Shown here in pieces: positions 35,401 to 44,332 of a DNA stretch of 64,000 nt (its first letter is position 1; each line of letters starts with the position of its first letter). Source of the DNA: Nemertoderma westbladi. Taxonomy: Eukaryota > Xenacoelomorpha > Nemertodermatida > Nemertodermatidae. A model generated the notes under the pieces. It saw only the letters and a program-made list of their open reading frames with translations, was not told the DNA's origin and ran no database searches. Made by a program: the position numbers and the translations under genes. The stretch lies in assembly GCA_032718475.1 (NCBI GenBank), contig JAUCBJ010004415.1, positions 1-64,000 of the forward strand, given 5' to 3'.

Positions 35401-36533
35401 ACTGGTATTGCACGCTGTCCGTGCATACTACTTACTGTATAACTGACGTGCTTACCTTGTCTAAGATCTGTTACGACGTCAGCTATCTTTTCATCTACGT
35501 AACTGTGAGATGAGGCTGAGTCTAGAATCGCGTAAATCCTCTTACTCCCCTTTGTGCCAGTAACTTTAATCGGGATTACACTGAATCCCTTCAGTTGGTC
35601 AGTGGTCAGGAGCGCGATTGACGGTTGTTCGTCTCTATTTGAATATTCGTCGTCTTCTGATTCTTCGTCCGACGATCCGGATTGTTCTGAAAAGCAATCC
35701 TCTATATGGGTCACGAAAGTCGGAGTCGTTTTCGATTCTCGTTTTCGGTAAGCCGCATCACATCTCGCTGCTGCTTCCGGGTGTTCCCTGGCGAAGCGTT
35801 TCGTCGGCGTGTGGCTGTCTGTGTGGAGCAGACCGTCGTGGTTGCGTCCACAGGATGGACAAGTGTCGGTATTTGGGCAATCCTTACGGACGTGTCCGTG
35901 TCGCGTACACCGCCAACAAGAGTCCAGTGGCCGTATCTGCAGCCGTCGTTCTTCTGAGTTCAACTCGCGAAATTGTCGACAACCTCGTAACTTGTGACCA
36001 ATATACCGCTTACCTAAATGTTCGCAGTATTGGCAGCCGTTGAAGTCAGCGCTGAGTTGCTGTCTCGTCTGTTTCGTTCCAATGGGCGCAGATACTCTAT
36101 TCCCGTCTGAGAATTGTCGTGATTCCGTCGGTGTGGCGTAAGTGGCCGTCTTTGTGGATGTTGTCTGGGGTTTTTGTCGGTTAGAGGATGGCAGTGTGAT
36201 CCCTTCTGCCACGATGTGCTGGTCGGTATAGTTAGATCGAGTCTCTACTACCGCCTCCCTGGATATTAAAAGGTACACATCTTCTAATTTCAGGAATCCT
36301 CCTCGCTCCTCTCGCTGATATTCGACCTTCCTCCACTCCCGACGAAGTCGATGGTGGAGTCGTCCTATTATCTTTAATAGAACTGTAGGCGTATTCCCGT
36401 AATCAAGTTGTCCAATTGATCTTAAGGTAGTGATAGCGTTCTTGATTTCGTCAGCCAGTTTTAGTAAGTCGACGGGTTTAGTGATAGCCCCTCCCTTACA
36501 GAGTTCTTCTATTACTGACCTGGCCATACTCAC
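32472..36533 (-). CDS. Element 1 Pol-like polyprotein: zinc knuckles, protease, integrase, no RT
   Basis: 1,353 codons in the same frame as Gag, separated by a single TGA (36540-36542). It starts with the second part of the Gag DUF1759 domain. Zinc-binding clusters at ~167-234 (CX2C..H..C and CX2CX4HX4C). Aspartic protease with LDSA at ~337-340 (DSG is more usual). From ~450 to ~850 there is a low-complexity region with repeated 'PDxxPDxxPD' and two copies of 'AAVSLLERPSIDK' where RT and RNase H should lie. Integrase follows: HHCC near 'HLHLKHAG...CIICKK', then the catalytic D, D, E around 'TGIDCFGPI', 'YSDQGTNFVGA' and 'GGVWERLI'. The nominal first codon is GTG; an ATG follows two codons later. 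Translation would need readthrough of the TGA, or the TGA is a lesion. Confidence 0.85.
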   Translation of the reverse strand: MSMARSVIEELCKGGAITKPVDLLKLADEIKNAITTLRSIGQLDYGNTPTVLLKIIGRLHHRLRREWRKVEYQREERGGFLKLEDVYLLISREAVVETRSNYTDQHIVAEGITLPSSNRQKPQTTSTKTATYATPTESRQFSDGNRVSAPIGTKQTRQQLSADFNGCQYCEHLGKRYIGHKLRGCRQFRELNSEERRLQIRPLDSCWRCTRHGHVRKDCPNTDTCPSCGRNHDGLLHTDSHTPTKRFAREHPEAAARCDAAYRKRESKTTPTFVTHIEDCFSEQSGSSDEESEDDEYSNRDEQPSIALLTTDQLKGFSVIPIKVTGTKGSKRIYAILDSASSHSYVDEKIADVVTDLRQGKHVSYTVSSMHGQRAIPVTRVKLDLDSLLPRSQHSERERSLLPFRDLTFAATKDFSNLLGPVPAQSLEDRKYFRHLGVPECPANYRSVAMLIGTDQFNLHQVWETRPSAVVAGNAYACRTPIGWYTRAPVRTLDVSDEEDDVQSTCSLLTINSIHSFSHDVDHTTLHTKHNRRVTSMISHKEQLIHKVSLELGEKTSQLEIPSTTDDRLASLPTPTTSTMPVDTKKRTTATKLKKKPKAKWKDITSKVKRGRLASLSTPDISPDGQPDTLPDGQPDMLLDSQPDILPDISQNVPPDASNTLTYSKAAVSLLERPSIDKQPDTLPDVSPDTLLDSRLDTSNVLTNNKAAVSLLERPSIDKPPILTHLSNHKHGETSCIADVGSTYANVNTGVTLRSRDIPNLQPVVRPGINVGRKISLPKPADPIEFKPPLAIDLQSTDNQGKKTKKDKLLVDPDGSTVNKGILTGGPVGPSSNSKPSKFSIDLPDDVTNTYVDRIVNLTDSWSNACRKLAWIVRFVQYVKGKRDFTRRLTLAEIDRCEIKLIRHYQLRYFAREFTSINQGQPIKSSPILSWSPIIYNGLICHKSRLQNIDFNTNFRYPIIIPQHHELQRAMILDAHLHLKHAGRHHCLSYLRTRFVLIRPSKALSSVTRTCIICKKVHSRIGTQEMSELPQARLQAFRPPFTETGIDCFGPIHTKRGRILVKRWGLIFTCMSSRAVHIERVMDLSTNAFILALRRFIARRGLVKCLYSDQGTNFVGARNEIARAFKKLDHDQISNELQPHKIVWKFNPPDSPWRGGVWERLIRSIKTAMAKVIPVNHILTDDQLTTLFVEIEAILNTRPIVLVPDDKQSQFALTPAHLLMQAPTTLTPISIPIESDSYGRKAWKITQLLANKFWEIWQNHYLPSISARTNWYNNTRALKPGDHVLLAEVNLKRRFWITGVILATHPSMDGVTRTVTVRTIDGRTVDRPTQRLVLLEETRNESGDYKSPPNTSK

Positions 36534-36539
36534 TGTACC

Positions 36540-39377
36540 TCAGTATATCGAAGTCAAACGATCGTACGCTAGTTCGAAAGCGTCTGGTACACCGACGAAA
36601 GTCTCCGCCAAACGTTTAGGTTCTCCTGACAACGTTTGGAGCAGGTAATTGAACTTCTCCCGTGATGTAAAGGCGCACACGGCGATCTGGGATTCGATAT
36701 AGTCTACGAAGGTATGCCAGTGTTTTGAGCTACCGGAAAACTTCGGTGGTTGTTGTACCGGCAATCCCTGTCTGGCTGCGAATTTCGCTATCTCCTCGGC
36801 AACGTTCAGAGTTTCGCGTCCTTGGTTGGTAACCTGGTTGATGTTCTCCCTTCTAGGCGCTTTTCCCTGATACGATGTGGGGTTTGAAGGTACCGGTCTT
36901 TGTGGTCCCTTCGGGTGTCTATTGTGTTCGAATTCGGAATTTCTCGAACTGTCGGTTTGAACTTCCTCCAGACGCTCCTCGATCTGAGCCAACTTGTTGA
37001 CAACTGGTCGCAGAATGTCGGCGAACTGTTGTGTACTAATTGCGTCCGTTGGTTGTAACGCCTTCTGTGTTGGTGTATTCTGTGGAGGATTGTCTGCAAA
37101 GGAGTTGTCTGAACGCTCGCGTTTATATTCATCGGCCGCCCCTGTTCTAAATACCTCGCGTTTCGGGTAATCCGATTCGCTCGAAGTACTACTATCATCC
37201 GGATATGGTGGTCGACGTGCTCGCGTCCGTTGCGTCGTATGAATTCTAACATTCCGTTTCGGAACATCGTCCACTGATCTCCGTTGTTCGGTAGGCTCAC
37301 AAGTCTTCCTCGAAGTCGTAGATTGCGATGTAAACTGATTGAATGGTCGCGTCTCCACTGTTCTCCGTTGTTCGGTAGGCTCACAAGTCTTCCTCGAAGT
37401 CGTAGATTGCGATGTAAACTGATTGAATGGTCGCGTCTCCACTGTTCTCCGTTGTTCGGTAGGCTCACAAGTCTTCCTCGAAGTCGTAGATTGCGATGTA
37501 AACTGATTGAATGGTCGCGTCTCCACTGTTCTCCGTTGTTCGGTAGGCTCACAAGTCTTCCTCGAAGTCGTAGATTGTGACGTAAACTGATTGAATGGTG
37601 GTCGGACGACCGCGTTTGAATCCAAAGGCCTCGTAGGCCGAAATGTCATGGGGTAATCGTAGTGCGTAACGGGTTTAGGTGTCAAAGGTGTACTCACCTG
37701 TTTTGTCGTCAGTAGTGCAGGTCCGACTAATAAACTACTACGATCTGTAATCGGTGGGTTACTTACCTTGACTCTCGGAATAGGCGACGACGTTGCTCTT
37801 GGCGGTGTAAACTTGTCCGGAATAACAAACCTGTGTTCCGTCACACCATGGATAGGAGAGATATCGCTGCTACCAGCAATCGAAATAGGTTCCTTAGTAG
37901 TAACCGGTGCAAACATATGAGTTACCTGTGGGAATCGTTGACACACGTCTTTTACTAATTGTCGTTCCCGTCCGGGTGCTCCTACGCTTCCTTCCTTCTT
38001 TCGTTCCTGAATTTGGCGATGTCTTACCTCTAACTGGTCCAAATCATGTCCGTCACGAGATCTCATCGATCGATCGCGGGCTTGTAGATCCAGGTCTTCC
38101 TTGGCGTTGGCTAATTCTCTCGCCTTCTTCTCGAGTTCGAAACGAAGTTTAACTTCTTTCTCGCGTTGCTCCGTTTGTTGTTGTTGCGCCTCGAGTTCCG
38201 CTTGTCGTATAGCTGACTGGGCCTTTATTTGCCGTGTCTTCATTTCTGCTCTGGCTTCTAAAACTAACCGGTTTCTCTCCAACTCTGCCTCTGCCGCTGC
38301 CGCTGCCGCTTGTCGCTCTGACTCAGCCGTTGCCGCTTGTCGCTCTGACTCAGCCGCTGCCGCTGCTGCTGTTTGTTGCGCAATGTCCAACTCTAATCTT
38401 TCCATCTCGGCTGCTTCCAACTCGGCTTGTTCTTGCAGGAGGGAGATTCTTGCTATATTTGTAACGCGTAGCTTCTCTTCTTCTACTGCTGCTTGTAGCA
38501 TTAGAAGTTGAGTTTGTTCCTCCATCTCCTGTTGTTGTCTGCAGAGCTGTTGTTGTCGAGCAGTTTCTGACGTAGCCATACTCACCTCGCCAATTTCGCT
38601 GCGAATACTCACCAGAGATTGATCTAGTATTCCCGGTGCCGATTCGATTCGTACGGGTGAAGTTTCCCTCGTATATTCCGGCACGGTTTCCAAATCGCCG
38701 ACGTCTTCGCCGCACATACGTAAGTGGTCCGTCAGATGTTTCAATTGTCCATCCAGTCGGTACAGTTCCTGTTCTTCCTCGGGCTGTAATAATTCGTCCG
38801 AAACTGACTCACCTAACAACTGGTCCGCTTGTTCCTGTTGTATCTGTCTAATCGTCGACTTAAACTGAATCAGTTTCTCTCTAGTGATCATTAGTTTCTC
38901 GAGGATTCTAAGTTGAGTATCCATGTCCTGTCTCTGTCTAGCTAGATCTTGTAGGCCAACTAGATTATCTACGGACTTATATACTTTACTCTGTACTCTA
39001 ACCTGGAGGGTGTAGAACTCGAATCGAGACATCGGAGCGGTCAACCCGTCTAATATGCGTTGGCCTTCTCCAATACTCCTGGTTATATGCGCCATGTAAC
39101 CTCCGACGCTTCTAACCACACTTTCCTGGCTTCCTGCTGAACTTACCATGTCCGTTTCCCTGTATCTAGGTTGCGGAACAGTTAGAAAGTCCTCGGTCCT
39201 GCCGTCGCCTCGTACTACGGCATCCGGTACTCCCGTTGGATGTACTGGTGACGCGCACGGTGTAGGTTCGGTAGGCTCGCGAGTCTTCCCCTGTTGTTCT
39301 TCCGCTGCTGACTTATCCGCGTCACATGAGTCATAGTCGGTTTGTGTATTCTTCGTATAGTCTTGTTTGTCACTCAT
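36540..39377 (-). CDS. Element 1 Gag-like protein
   Basis: 945 codons from an ATG (MSDKQ, compare MSDTQ in element 2). Coiled-coil, Q/E/A-rich region at ~280-430 ('AAAAAESERQAATAESERQ'), four tandem 28-residue repeats at ~592-702 encoded by an 84-bp DNA repeat, a charged tail, and the first half of a DUF1759-type Gag domain at ~872-945 ('PPKFSGSSKHWHTFVDYI'). The stop TGA falls inside that domain and the same frame continues in the next entry. The domain normally spans this point without a break, so the TGA is probably a recent nonsense change, although same-frame readthrough is known in other retroelements. Confidence 0.85.
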   Translation of the reverse strand: MSDKQDYTKNTQTDYDSCDADKSAAEEQQGKTREPTEPTPCASPVHPTGVPDAVVRGDGRTEDFLTVPQPRYRETDMVSSAGSQESVVRSVGGYMAHITRSIGEGQRILDGLTAPMSRFEFYTLQVRVQSKVYKSVDNLVGLQDLARQRQDMDTQLRILEKLMITREKLIQFKSTIRQIQQEQADQLLGESVSDELLQPEEEQELYRLDGQLKHLTDHLRMCGEDVGDLETVPEYTRETSPVRIESAPGILDQSLVSIRSEIGEVSMATSETARQQQLCRQQQEMEEQTQLLMLQAAVEEEKLRVTNIARISLLQEQAELEAAEMERLELDIAQQTAAAAAAESERQAATAESERQAAAAAAEAELERNRLVLEARAEMKTRQIKAQSAIRQAELEAQQQQTEQREKEVKLRFELEKKARELANAKEDLDLQARDRSMRSRDGHDLDQLEVRHRQIQERKKEGSVGAPGRERQLVKDVCQRFPQVTHMFAPVTTKEPISIAGSSDISPIHGVTEHRFVIPDKFTPPRATSSPIPRVKVSNPPITDRSSLLVGPALLTTKQVSTPLTPKPVTHYDYPMTFRPTRPLDSNAVVRPPFNQFTSQSTTSRKTCEPTEQRRTVETRPFNQFTSQSTTSRKTCEPTEQRRTVETRPFNQFTSQSTTSRKTCEPTEQRRTVETRPFNQFTSQSTTSRKTCEPTEQRRSVDDVPKRNVRIHTTQRTRARRPPYPDDSSTSSESDYPKREVFRTGAADEYKRERSDNSFADNPPQNTPTQKALQPTDAISTQQFADILRPVVNKLAQIEERLEEVQTDSSRNSEFEHNRHPKGPQRPVPSNPTSYQGKAPRRENINQVTNQGRETLNVAEEIAKFAARQGLPVQQPPKFSGSSKHWHTFVDYIESQIAVCAFTSREKFNYLLQTLSGEPKRLAETFVGVPDAFELAYDRLTSIY
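37267..37602 (-). repeat. 84-bp in-frame tandem repeat in gag (4 units)
   Basis: Four nearly identical units with landmarks at 37291, 37375, 37459 and 37543. Eighty-four is a multiple of three, so each unit adds 28 residues, and alternative frames and the other strand stay open too. Each unit holds one copy of the 19-nt motif. Confidence 0.95.
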
Positions 39378-40186
39378 TTCGGTAGTTGTAAGTCAAGTGA
39401 AGTGAGTGTCAAAGTATCGAGTTTACCGTATTTGTATAAGACGGTACTAATTACAGTCATATAAAATTAGCCTACCGGCCGATTTTATAGCAGATGGATA
39501 AAATTAGCCTAAACGGCCAATTTTACAGCAAATAAATGTCACGGAATAAGTATATAATAAAATTAGCCTAGCGGCCAATTTTATAACAAATAAATCGGAT
39601 AACGATATGCGTTATCAAAAGGTAAATTAAATACAATAATACGGACTAATTCAGCAATGAACAAAGAAATCATACGGAATGCATAAATACTTGAGACAGT
39701 GGAACCCACAATAATTTTAACTAATACGGTAATGCCTAACTTATTTATGCAACTTTTCAAACTCACCCACTCCAATAATTCTCCAGAAAAACAGATTCCC
39801 AGATACAAACCGAACGTGAACCTTTCCGTTTTTAACGTTGCGGACGAAACGCGATTTTCCCAACCAAAGTTGTTGAGTTATCTATCTCCCAAACTTGCTA
39901 AACACGGTCTTGCTCACGTTACAGCCTAGAAATGAGTTCTGAATCCTGAAAAAACAAAAGAGTTAGGTTTTACTTTACGAAAATTTTGTACCGGTACAAT
40001 ATGGTATTTAAACCCTTTTAAACACCGGTATTTAATTCCAAAAATAATTTTACACGCGGTTCAAATCAAATTTTATTTCAAAAAATTAGCACTTAGCTAA
40101 TCAAATATAAATTTTTACCTCAAAATACAAAATTTTCAAATAACTTTAGTCCTACCGAACCGTAGTTCAGTAAAACATATTCCTAC
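39378..40186 (-). other. Element 1 leader between 5' LTR and gag
   Basis: About 0.8 kb. At 39464-39595 there are three copies of an imperfect palindrome 'aaaattagcct..cggccaatttt', each able to form a hairpin, followed by AT-rich sequence. No classical TGG-starting primer-binding site is seen next to the LTR end (minus 'gtaggaatatg'). Packaging or primer signals would be expected here. Confidence 0.55.
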
Positions 40187-42114
40187 TAAATTGGAGAGAT
40201 ACGCCTATTCCTACTATCGGAAGAGACGGTAACAATACCTGCAATATCCTACTGTAAAGTTTGTAAATCAAATCATAAATCCGACCTTCTCACCAAAACA
40301 GTAAACCCCAAGTAAGCGAATATATTGCAGTATCGATCTCTTTTAACCGGTGAGGCAGAAAACAGTCTACGAGCAGACAAACTTCGATAAAACAAATCCC
40401 GCGCAGCGAATCCTAAAATCAGGCTGACTCACTGACGGACTAAGAGGCTCGTATACTTTGCCGCGGTGTGATTTATATGGTTGGGCAAAGGGACGCTAGC
40501 TAGGTATAGAGCAGATTTGGAGATGGCTAACTAGCGAGCAAAGTGCAGTAAGGACGAAAGTTAATTTTATATATTTCGAGGTGTAAATAATTTCTAACGC
40601 GCGTGTGTTAATTCTGAACGGTCAAAGCAGTTTTGCTCCTTCACATATATAATTACTGGGTACGGTGTGCATTTTACGAATATTCTAATTTTATAACTTG
40701 TAGGTCCAATACTCACGAATGATAAGGTTCCTTCCCCTCTTGCGTATTTCCAGGACTCAAATTCAGGCATAAGGTTAATACTACGCCCAGAATTCGGCAA
40801 TTTTAGGTACCAGGTCCCTGATACTAAGAAGAGATGTGTTAGTTTACTACTGTAGGCGTACGGGTACTAATAGCTATCCTGGCTCCTATCTAGAATTTTA
40901 GTCACCCAGGTAGTCCGGGTAACTTCCTATTAGGGCGTTGGCGGGGACACGGTAGATGTTAGTATATCCCTGATAGCCTCAATTTATTTGCGCCTAGCGT
41001 AAACTGCCCTACCGCCCGAACGGTACAATCCCAATTCAGGTGAAAACACAGCAACCCCTTAGCCTACAAGTTCTGATGTAACGGACACCGTTGTACGGCA
41101 AATAGTCGCACACACACCTGTACTTAGCAAGAGTTAAGCGTACAGTTTGCTGCACCCTAACCAATGTGTATGCCTTGTACCGGTGTGCCTACGTCCTATC
41201 TGCGTACTAGTATCTGCTCTCTCTCCCTCCCCCCCCCCCGTAGGAATATGAAGGTCTACTGCGGTTTTCCCTGAATCAAGACAGTACAGTCCCTATGATG
41301 TAATTTTGGGCTCACAGCGTGTCACTACGTCTACCTTTGATCTTTTGGTCTTACACTTAGGTAGCAAGGATCGAACGCTGTCTAACCTTTCAGGCGATGG
41401 GCGAATAACACTAGATGGTATTGCGGGTTGTCTCTCGTCTACATTCCCGTGATGTTCCCGTTCATTGCTGCGGCCCGATCTCTAGCCGGCCATCCTGTCC
41501 CTGGGTTTGTTCACCGTAGTGAAACCATATTAAAACAGATAGAAAAGGGCTGAGATGTGACTAGTATTTCTGACTTTTATTACAAAAGATATAATAACTA
41601 TTATACAATAAACAATGTAATCTGAAATAAGACAGAAAGTGAATGATGGATTGAGAGATTGAGAGTAGATTAGATAACTAATGAACGAATCGCACCTTTA
41701 TATACTAAATTTGTGCTGCAATCAATCGAGAAAATTCTCGATTGTTCTATAGGTTCTAACAAGGTTTTAAAGATAGCTTATTGGTCCAGCTAATATATAA
41801 CTTGCACGACATTGGTTACAATCAAATAACTACAGCCTTATTGGTACAGACAAATGCAATTAATTTGTAGCGGTTAATTTAAATGAGTTGAAATTCTGCA
41901 CAAAAAATAATTCGCACTTACTAGGATTCGAACTCGATACCTACTACACATATAATTTCCAACGCTCTACCAACTGAGCTACTGAACCACTTGACCGATA
42001 GATACACAATAGATAGAACCAATACTAATGAGAACTTAAAGCAATCTTTACAAAGTTAATCCGAATAAAATAAAATTTTGAAAATCCACGGCATTTAGGG
42101 AATATAATTCTATA
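40187..42114 (-). repeat. Element 1 5' LTR (1,928 bp)
   Basis: Near-identical partner of 26052-28078 without the 101-bp insertion. Followed by target duplication gaggt (42115-42119) and then the rest of the element 3 LTR. Confidence 0.9.
41902..41994 (-). ncRNA. tRNA-like Pol III-type unit in element 1 5' LTR
   Basis: Identical to the copy at 27866-27958, offset 14,036 bp: A-box-like and B-box-like sequence and a T6 run on the element's coding strand. Confidence 0.55.
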
Positions 42115-42119
42115 GAGGT

Positions 42120-42531
42120 TATACCTCCGAGAGAGAGAGAGAGCGACAGTGGTGAGGGGAGAACACTCCCAGAGAGATGGGTGGGCGAGAATTAGGTTAT
42201 CAGCCAATGGGGGGCAGGCATCCACTGAGTAATATGGCCAAACTAGGGCAGTATATTACCGGTCGGTGTGTCACATTCATTTACTCAGTTAGTCAGTTTA
42301 GCTAGGGCAAAACGGTAACTCTTGTCACTGTCCACTGCCGCCATCATCATTCAACCATATTACCGGTACAGCCTTAATCAGTTCATACCAATTGTGCTTA
42401 TACTTTACATTATATATATTATACATATCAACAATGGTCAGAGTAACTCAATAATACTCTTTTCACATACACACGGCAGGGACGCATAAACAAGATAACC
42501 GGATAAATCGGGATTCTCGGATCCCGTCACA
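42120..42531 (+). repeat. Element 3 5' LTR, second part
   Basis: Continues the LTR interrupted by element 1 ('tatacctcc' onward) and ends 'ggatcccgtcaca'. Aligns with the solo LTR. Contains a short (ga)n stretch at 42130-42143. Confidence 0.85.
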
Positions 42532-42631
42532 GTGACAAGAACCAGCAGCTGCCCGATACCGCGATAGTGACAAGAGCCAATTGCCTGAACTAACTGACAG
42601 TCACCAGCCACCGACCAAGTAGAGACTAAAG

Positions 42632-44332
42632 ATGAGTCGAGAAGGAGAGACGACACCGCCGCGGACCCCGGACGGCGACCTAACGATCCGCAAGGCCGCG
42701 ACGTCACGGTACCGACCCACGATGCCGGATCCGTCGACCATAGGCAATCCGGCAATCCAAACGGAGGGGGGCCGTCTACAGCGAGAGGACGAGTCGAGAG
42801 AGGAGAGAGACGAGTCGACACACGACGGCGGTCGACGTGCCGATGTCGCCGGCCAGCCACAGGCCGAGGGCGATGGACGGCCCACCGGAACGGCGACGGT
42901 GGGGCCGCCGGTACGATGCCGGACCCGGAGGGATAGAGGAGACGTTGGCGACGAGGACGTCGGGGTCAGCGACCGGCTCCGACGAGCCTACAACGCGACC
43001 CGAAAGCAACTGAGGGAAGCCAAAGGTGGGGCCAAGATAGATGAGGTAAAGCTAGAGAAGCGGCTAGGTGAGTCGAATAAACATTTTGATTACTTAGTGC
43101 GCTTTGGGCAGGGAGAACTAGCCGATGAGAGAGCGAGAGGGGTTGCCACTGAACTGTTTGAACTGTGGGAATGTAGGAGTATGGAACCTAGCATAGTGTA
43201 CGTAGGGCCATACTTAGTCGATGCCCGGGGAAATAAGTTGGTGGGTTGGAGAGGGCTGCAGGAGGGCGAATCCGAGGTTAACCCCGAGGAGTCGGTCTCG
43301 TCGGTCGGCAAAAGTTCCAGGAAGCGGGGGAAAGTTAGTAGGACGGGAAGGCGACGGGAGCCCGTCGCAACCGATAAGTCTGCTACATCCTCCGCGAAAG
43401 TAAGACGGGTGATGGAAATAGATCTGGTGTGCCAGCTCGATCTGGCGGCGCTAGACCAGAGAGAATTAGAGAGACAGTTGGAAGAAGGGAGTGCGTTATT
43501 AGAGAAGGAGAAAGAACTGGCTAGAGAGAACAGAGAGAGAGCCGAAAAGGTTGCGAGAAGTTTTAAGGAGTGTGAGGAAATAGGGAGGATAGAAAGAAAG
43601 GAGCAAGAAGAGCGCGAGGCGGCGAGTGAGGCGAGAGAGCAGAGTGAACGTAAAGAGCGTGAGGCGAGAGAACAGAATAGACGTGAAGAGCGTGAGGTGA
43701 GAGAGCAGAGTGAGCGAAAAGAGCGCGAGGCGAAACGACTGGAGAGAGTTGTGAGAGAGGCGGAGTTAGCCAACCAAAGTTCACGAGAGGATAAAGAGAG
43801 AGAAATAACGGGAAAGTGTATGCGGGATGATATGCACGCCCGGTTGATGGGGCTTATGCAATATCAAGCCAAACAGAAGCGCCGACTAGAACTGGCGCAG
43901 ATGGGGCTGTCAGAGAGCGAGGCTGGCTCGGGTAGTATTTACGAGGAGCCAGGAGTTAGGGAAACATTTATTAATACCCCACTTACAGGGACCGGACGAC
44001 AGACCCAAGACTGGTGTGACCACACGGGCGGGGGGGGGGGGGGGGGGGGGGAGGGGGGTAATAATGATAATAATACAGTAAATAACGTTAATATTAATAG
44101 TACCGTAGTGGATAACCCTAATCAAACTTTTGTTGCAGGAAATAATATTTTGTCCGATAGTAGTAATTTAAATCTGAGCGGTTTCAATATAAATGTAGGT
44201 TCGAATTTACAAAATAATTCAAATAATTTAAATAATAATCTAAACCCGAGTATACAAAATAATTCAAATAGTGTAATTACGCTAAATAATTTAATTGACG
44301 ATTCAAATAATATAATTACACAAAATAACTAA
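42632..44332 (+). CDS. Element 3 Gag-like N-terminal frame
   Basis: 566 codons from ATG 42632, about 100 bp after the LTR. Basic and acidic N-terminus, then a long coiled coil (~285-400) of 'EREAREQ' heptad-like repeats, a poly-glycine encoded by a 22-base G-run (44030-44051), and an Asn-rich tail (~460-566, many NN and NL). The frame stops at TAA 44330-44332 but the same frame continues with the same kind of sequence, stops again at 44414-44416, and reads on through 20-residue repeats into the sequence beyond element 2. So these stops are likely lesions in a once longer Gag. No homology to host genes was recognised. Confidence 0.6.
   Translation: MSREGETTPPRTPDGDLTIRKAATSRYRPTMPDPSTIGNPAIQTEGGRLQREDESREERDESTHDGGRRADVAGQPQAEGDGRPTGTATVGPPVRCRTRRDRGDVGDEDVGVSDRLRRAYNATRKQLREAKGGAKIDEVKLEKRLGESNKHFDYLVRFGQGELADERARGVATELFELWECRSMEPSIVYVGPYLVDARGNKLVGWRGLQEGESEVNPEESVSSVGKSSRKRGKVSRTGRRREPVATDKSATSSAKVRRVMEIDLVCQLDLAALDQRELERQLEEGSALLEKEKELARENRERAEKVARSFKECEEIGRIERKEQEEREAASEAREQSERKEREAREQNRREEREVREQSERKEREAKRLERVVREAELANQSSREDKEREITGKCMRDDMHARLMGLMQYQAKQKRRLELAQMGLSESEAGSGSIYEEPGVRETFINTPLTGTGRQTQDWCDHTGGGGGGGGEGGNNDNNTVNNVNINSTVVDNPNQTFVAGNNILSDSSNLNLSGFNINVGSNLQNNSNNLNNNLNPSIQNNSNSVITLNNLIDDSNNIITQNN
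44030..44058 (+). repeat. Poly-G tract in element 3 gag
   Basis: 22 Gs, one A, six Gs. Similar runs occur further on in element 3 at 61968-61981 (14), 62022-62039 (18) and 62899-62918 (20). Length may be unreliable in sequencing. Confidence 0.9.

Larger units (their letters stand above)
28377..39289 (-). repeat. Ten dispersed copies of a ~19-nt motif in element 1
   Basis: Plus-strand form (a/t)aggctc(g/a)c(a/g)agtcttcc, at 28377-28395, 30070-30088, 32169-32187, 34685-34703, 34817-34835 (weaker), 37291-37309, 37375-37393, 37459-37477, 37543-37561 and 39271-39289. Three are outside ORFs. In Gag it is read as KTxEPTE; in the pol linker it is read in another frame as RLASL. The four near 37.3-37.6 kb belong to an 84-bp tandem repeat. 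Confidence 0.75.
26052..42114 (-). mobile_element. BEL/Pao element 1: young, no reverse transcriptase, 16,063 bp
   Basis: Two long LTRs, target duplication gaggt (26047-26051 and 42115-42119). Minus-strand order: 5' LTR, leader, Gag, stop codon, zinc knuckles, protease, low-complexity linker, integrase, zinc-knuckle ORF3, a 1.2-kb insert also found in element 2, polypurine tract (minus 'catggagcgg'), 3' LTR. The integrase type (HHCC plus DDE), Gag DUF1759 and zinc knuckles place it in BEL/Pao. RT and RNase H are missing. LTR ends are TATAG...ATTTA rather than TG...CA. Confidence 0.85.

Noticed and set aside
36806-37552. Separate 248-codon protein on the minus strand
   Set aside because: It is the alternative frame of the 84-bp gag repeat, kept open by the repeat length.
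43090-43773. Minus-strand Ser/Leu-rich open frame
   Set aside because: Antisense shadow of the element 3 gag coiled coil.
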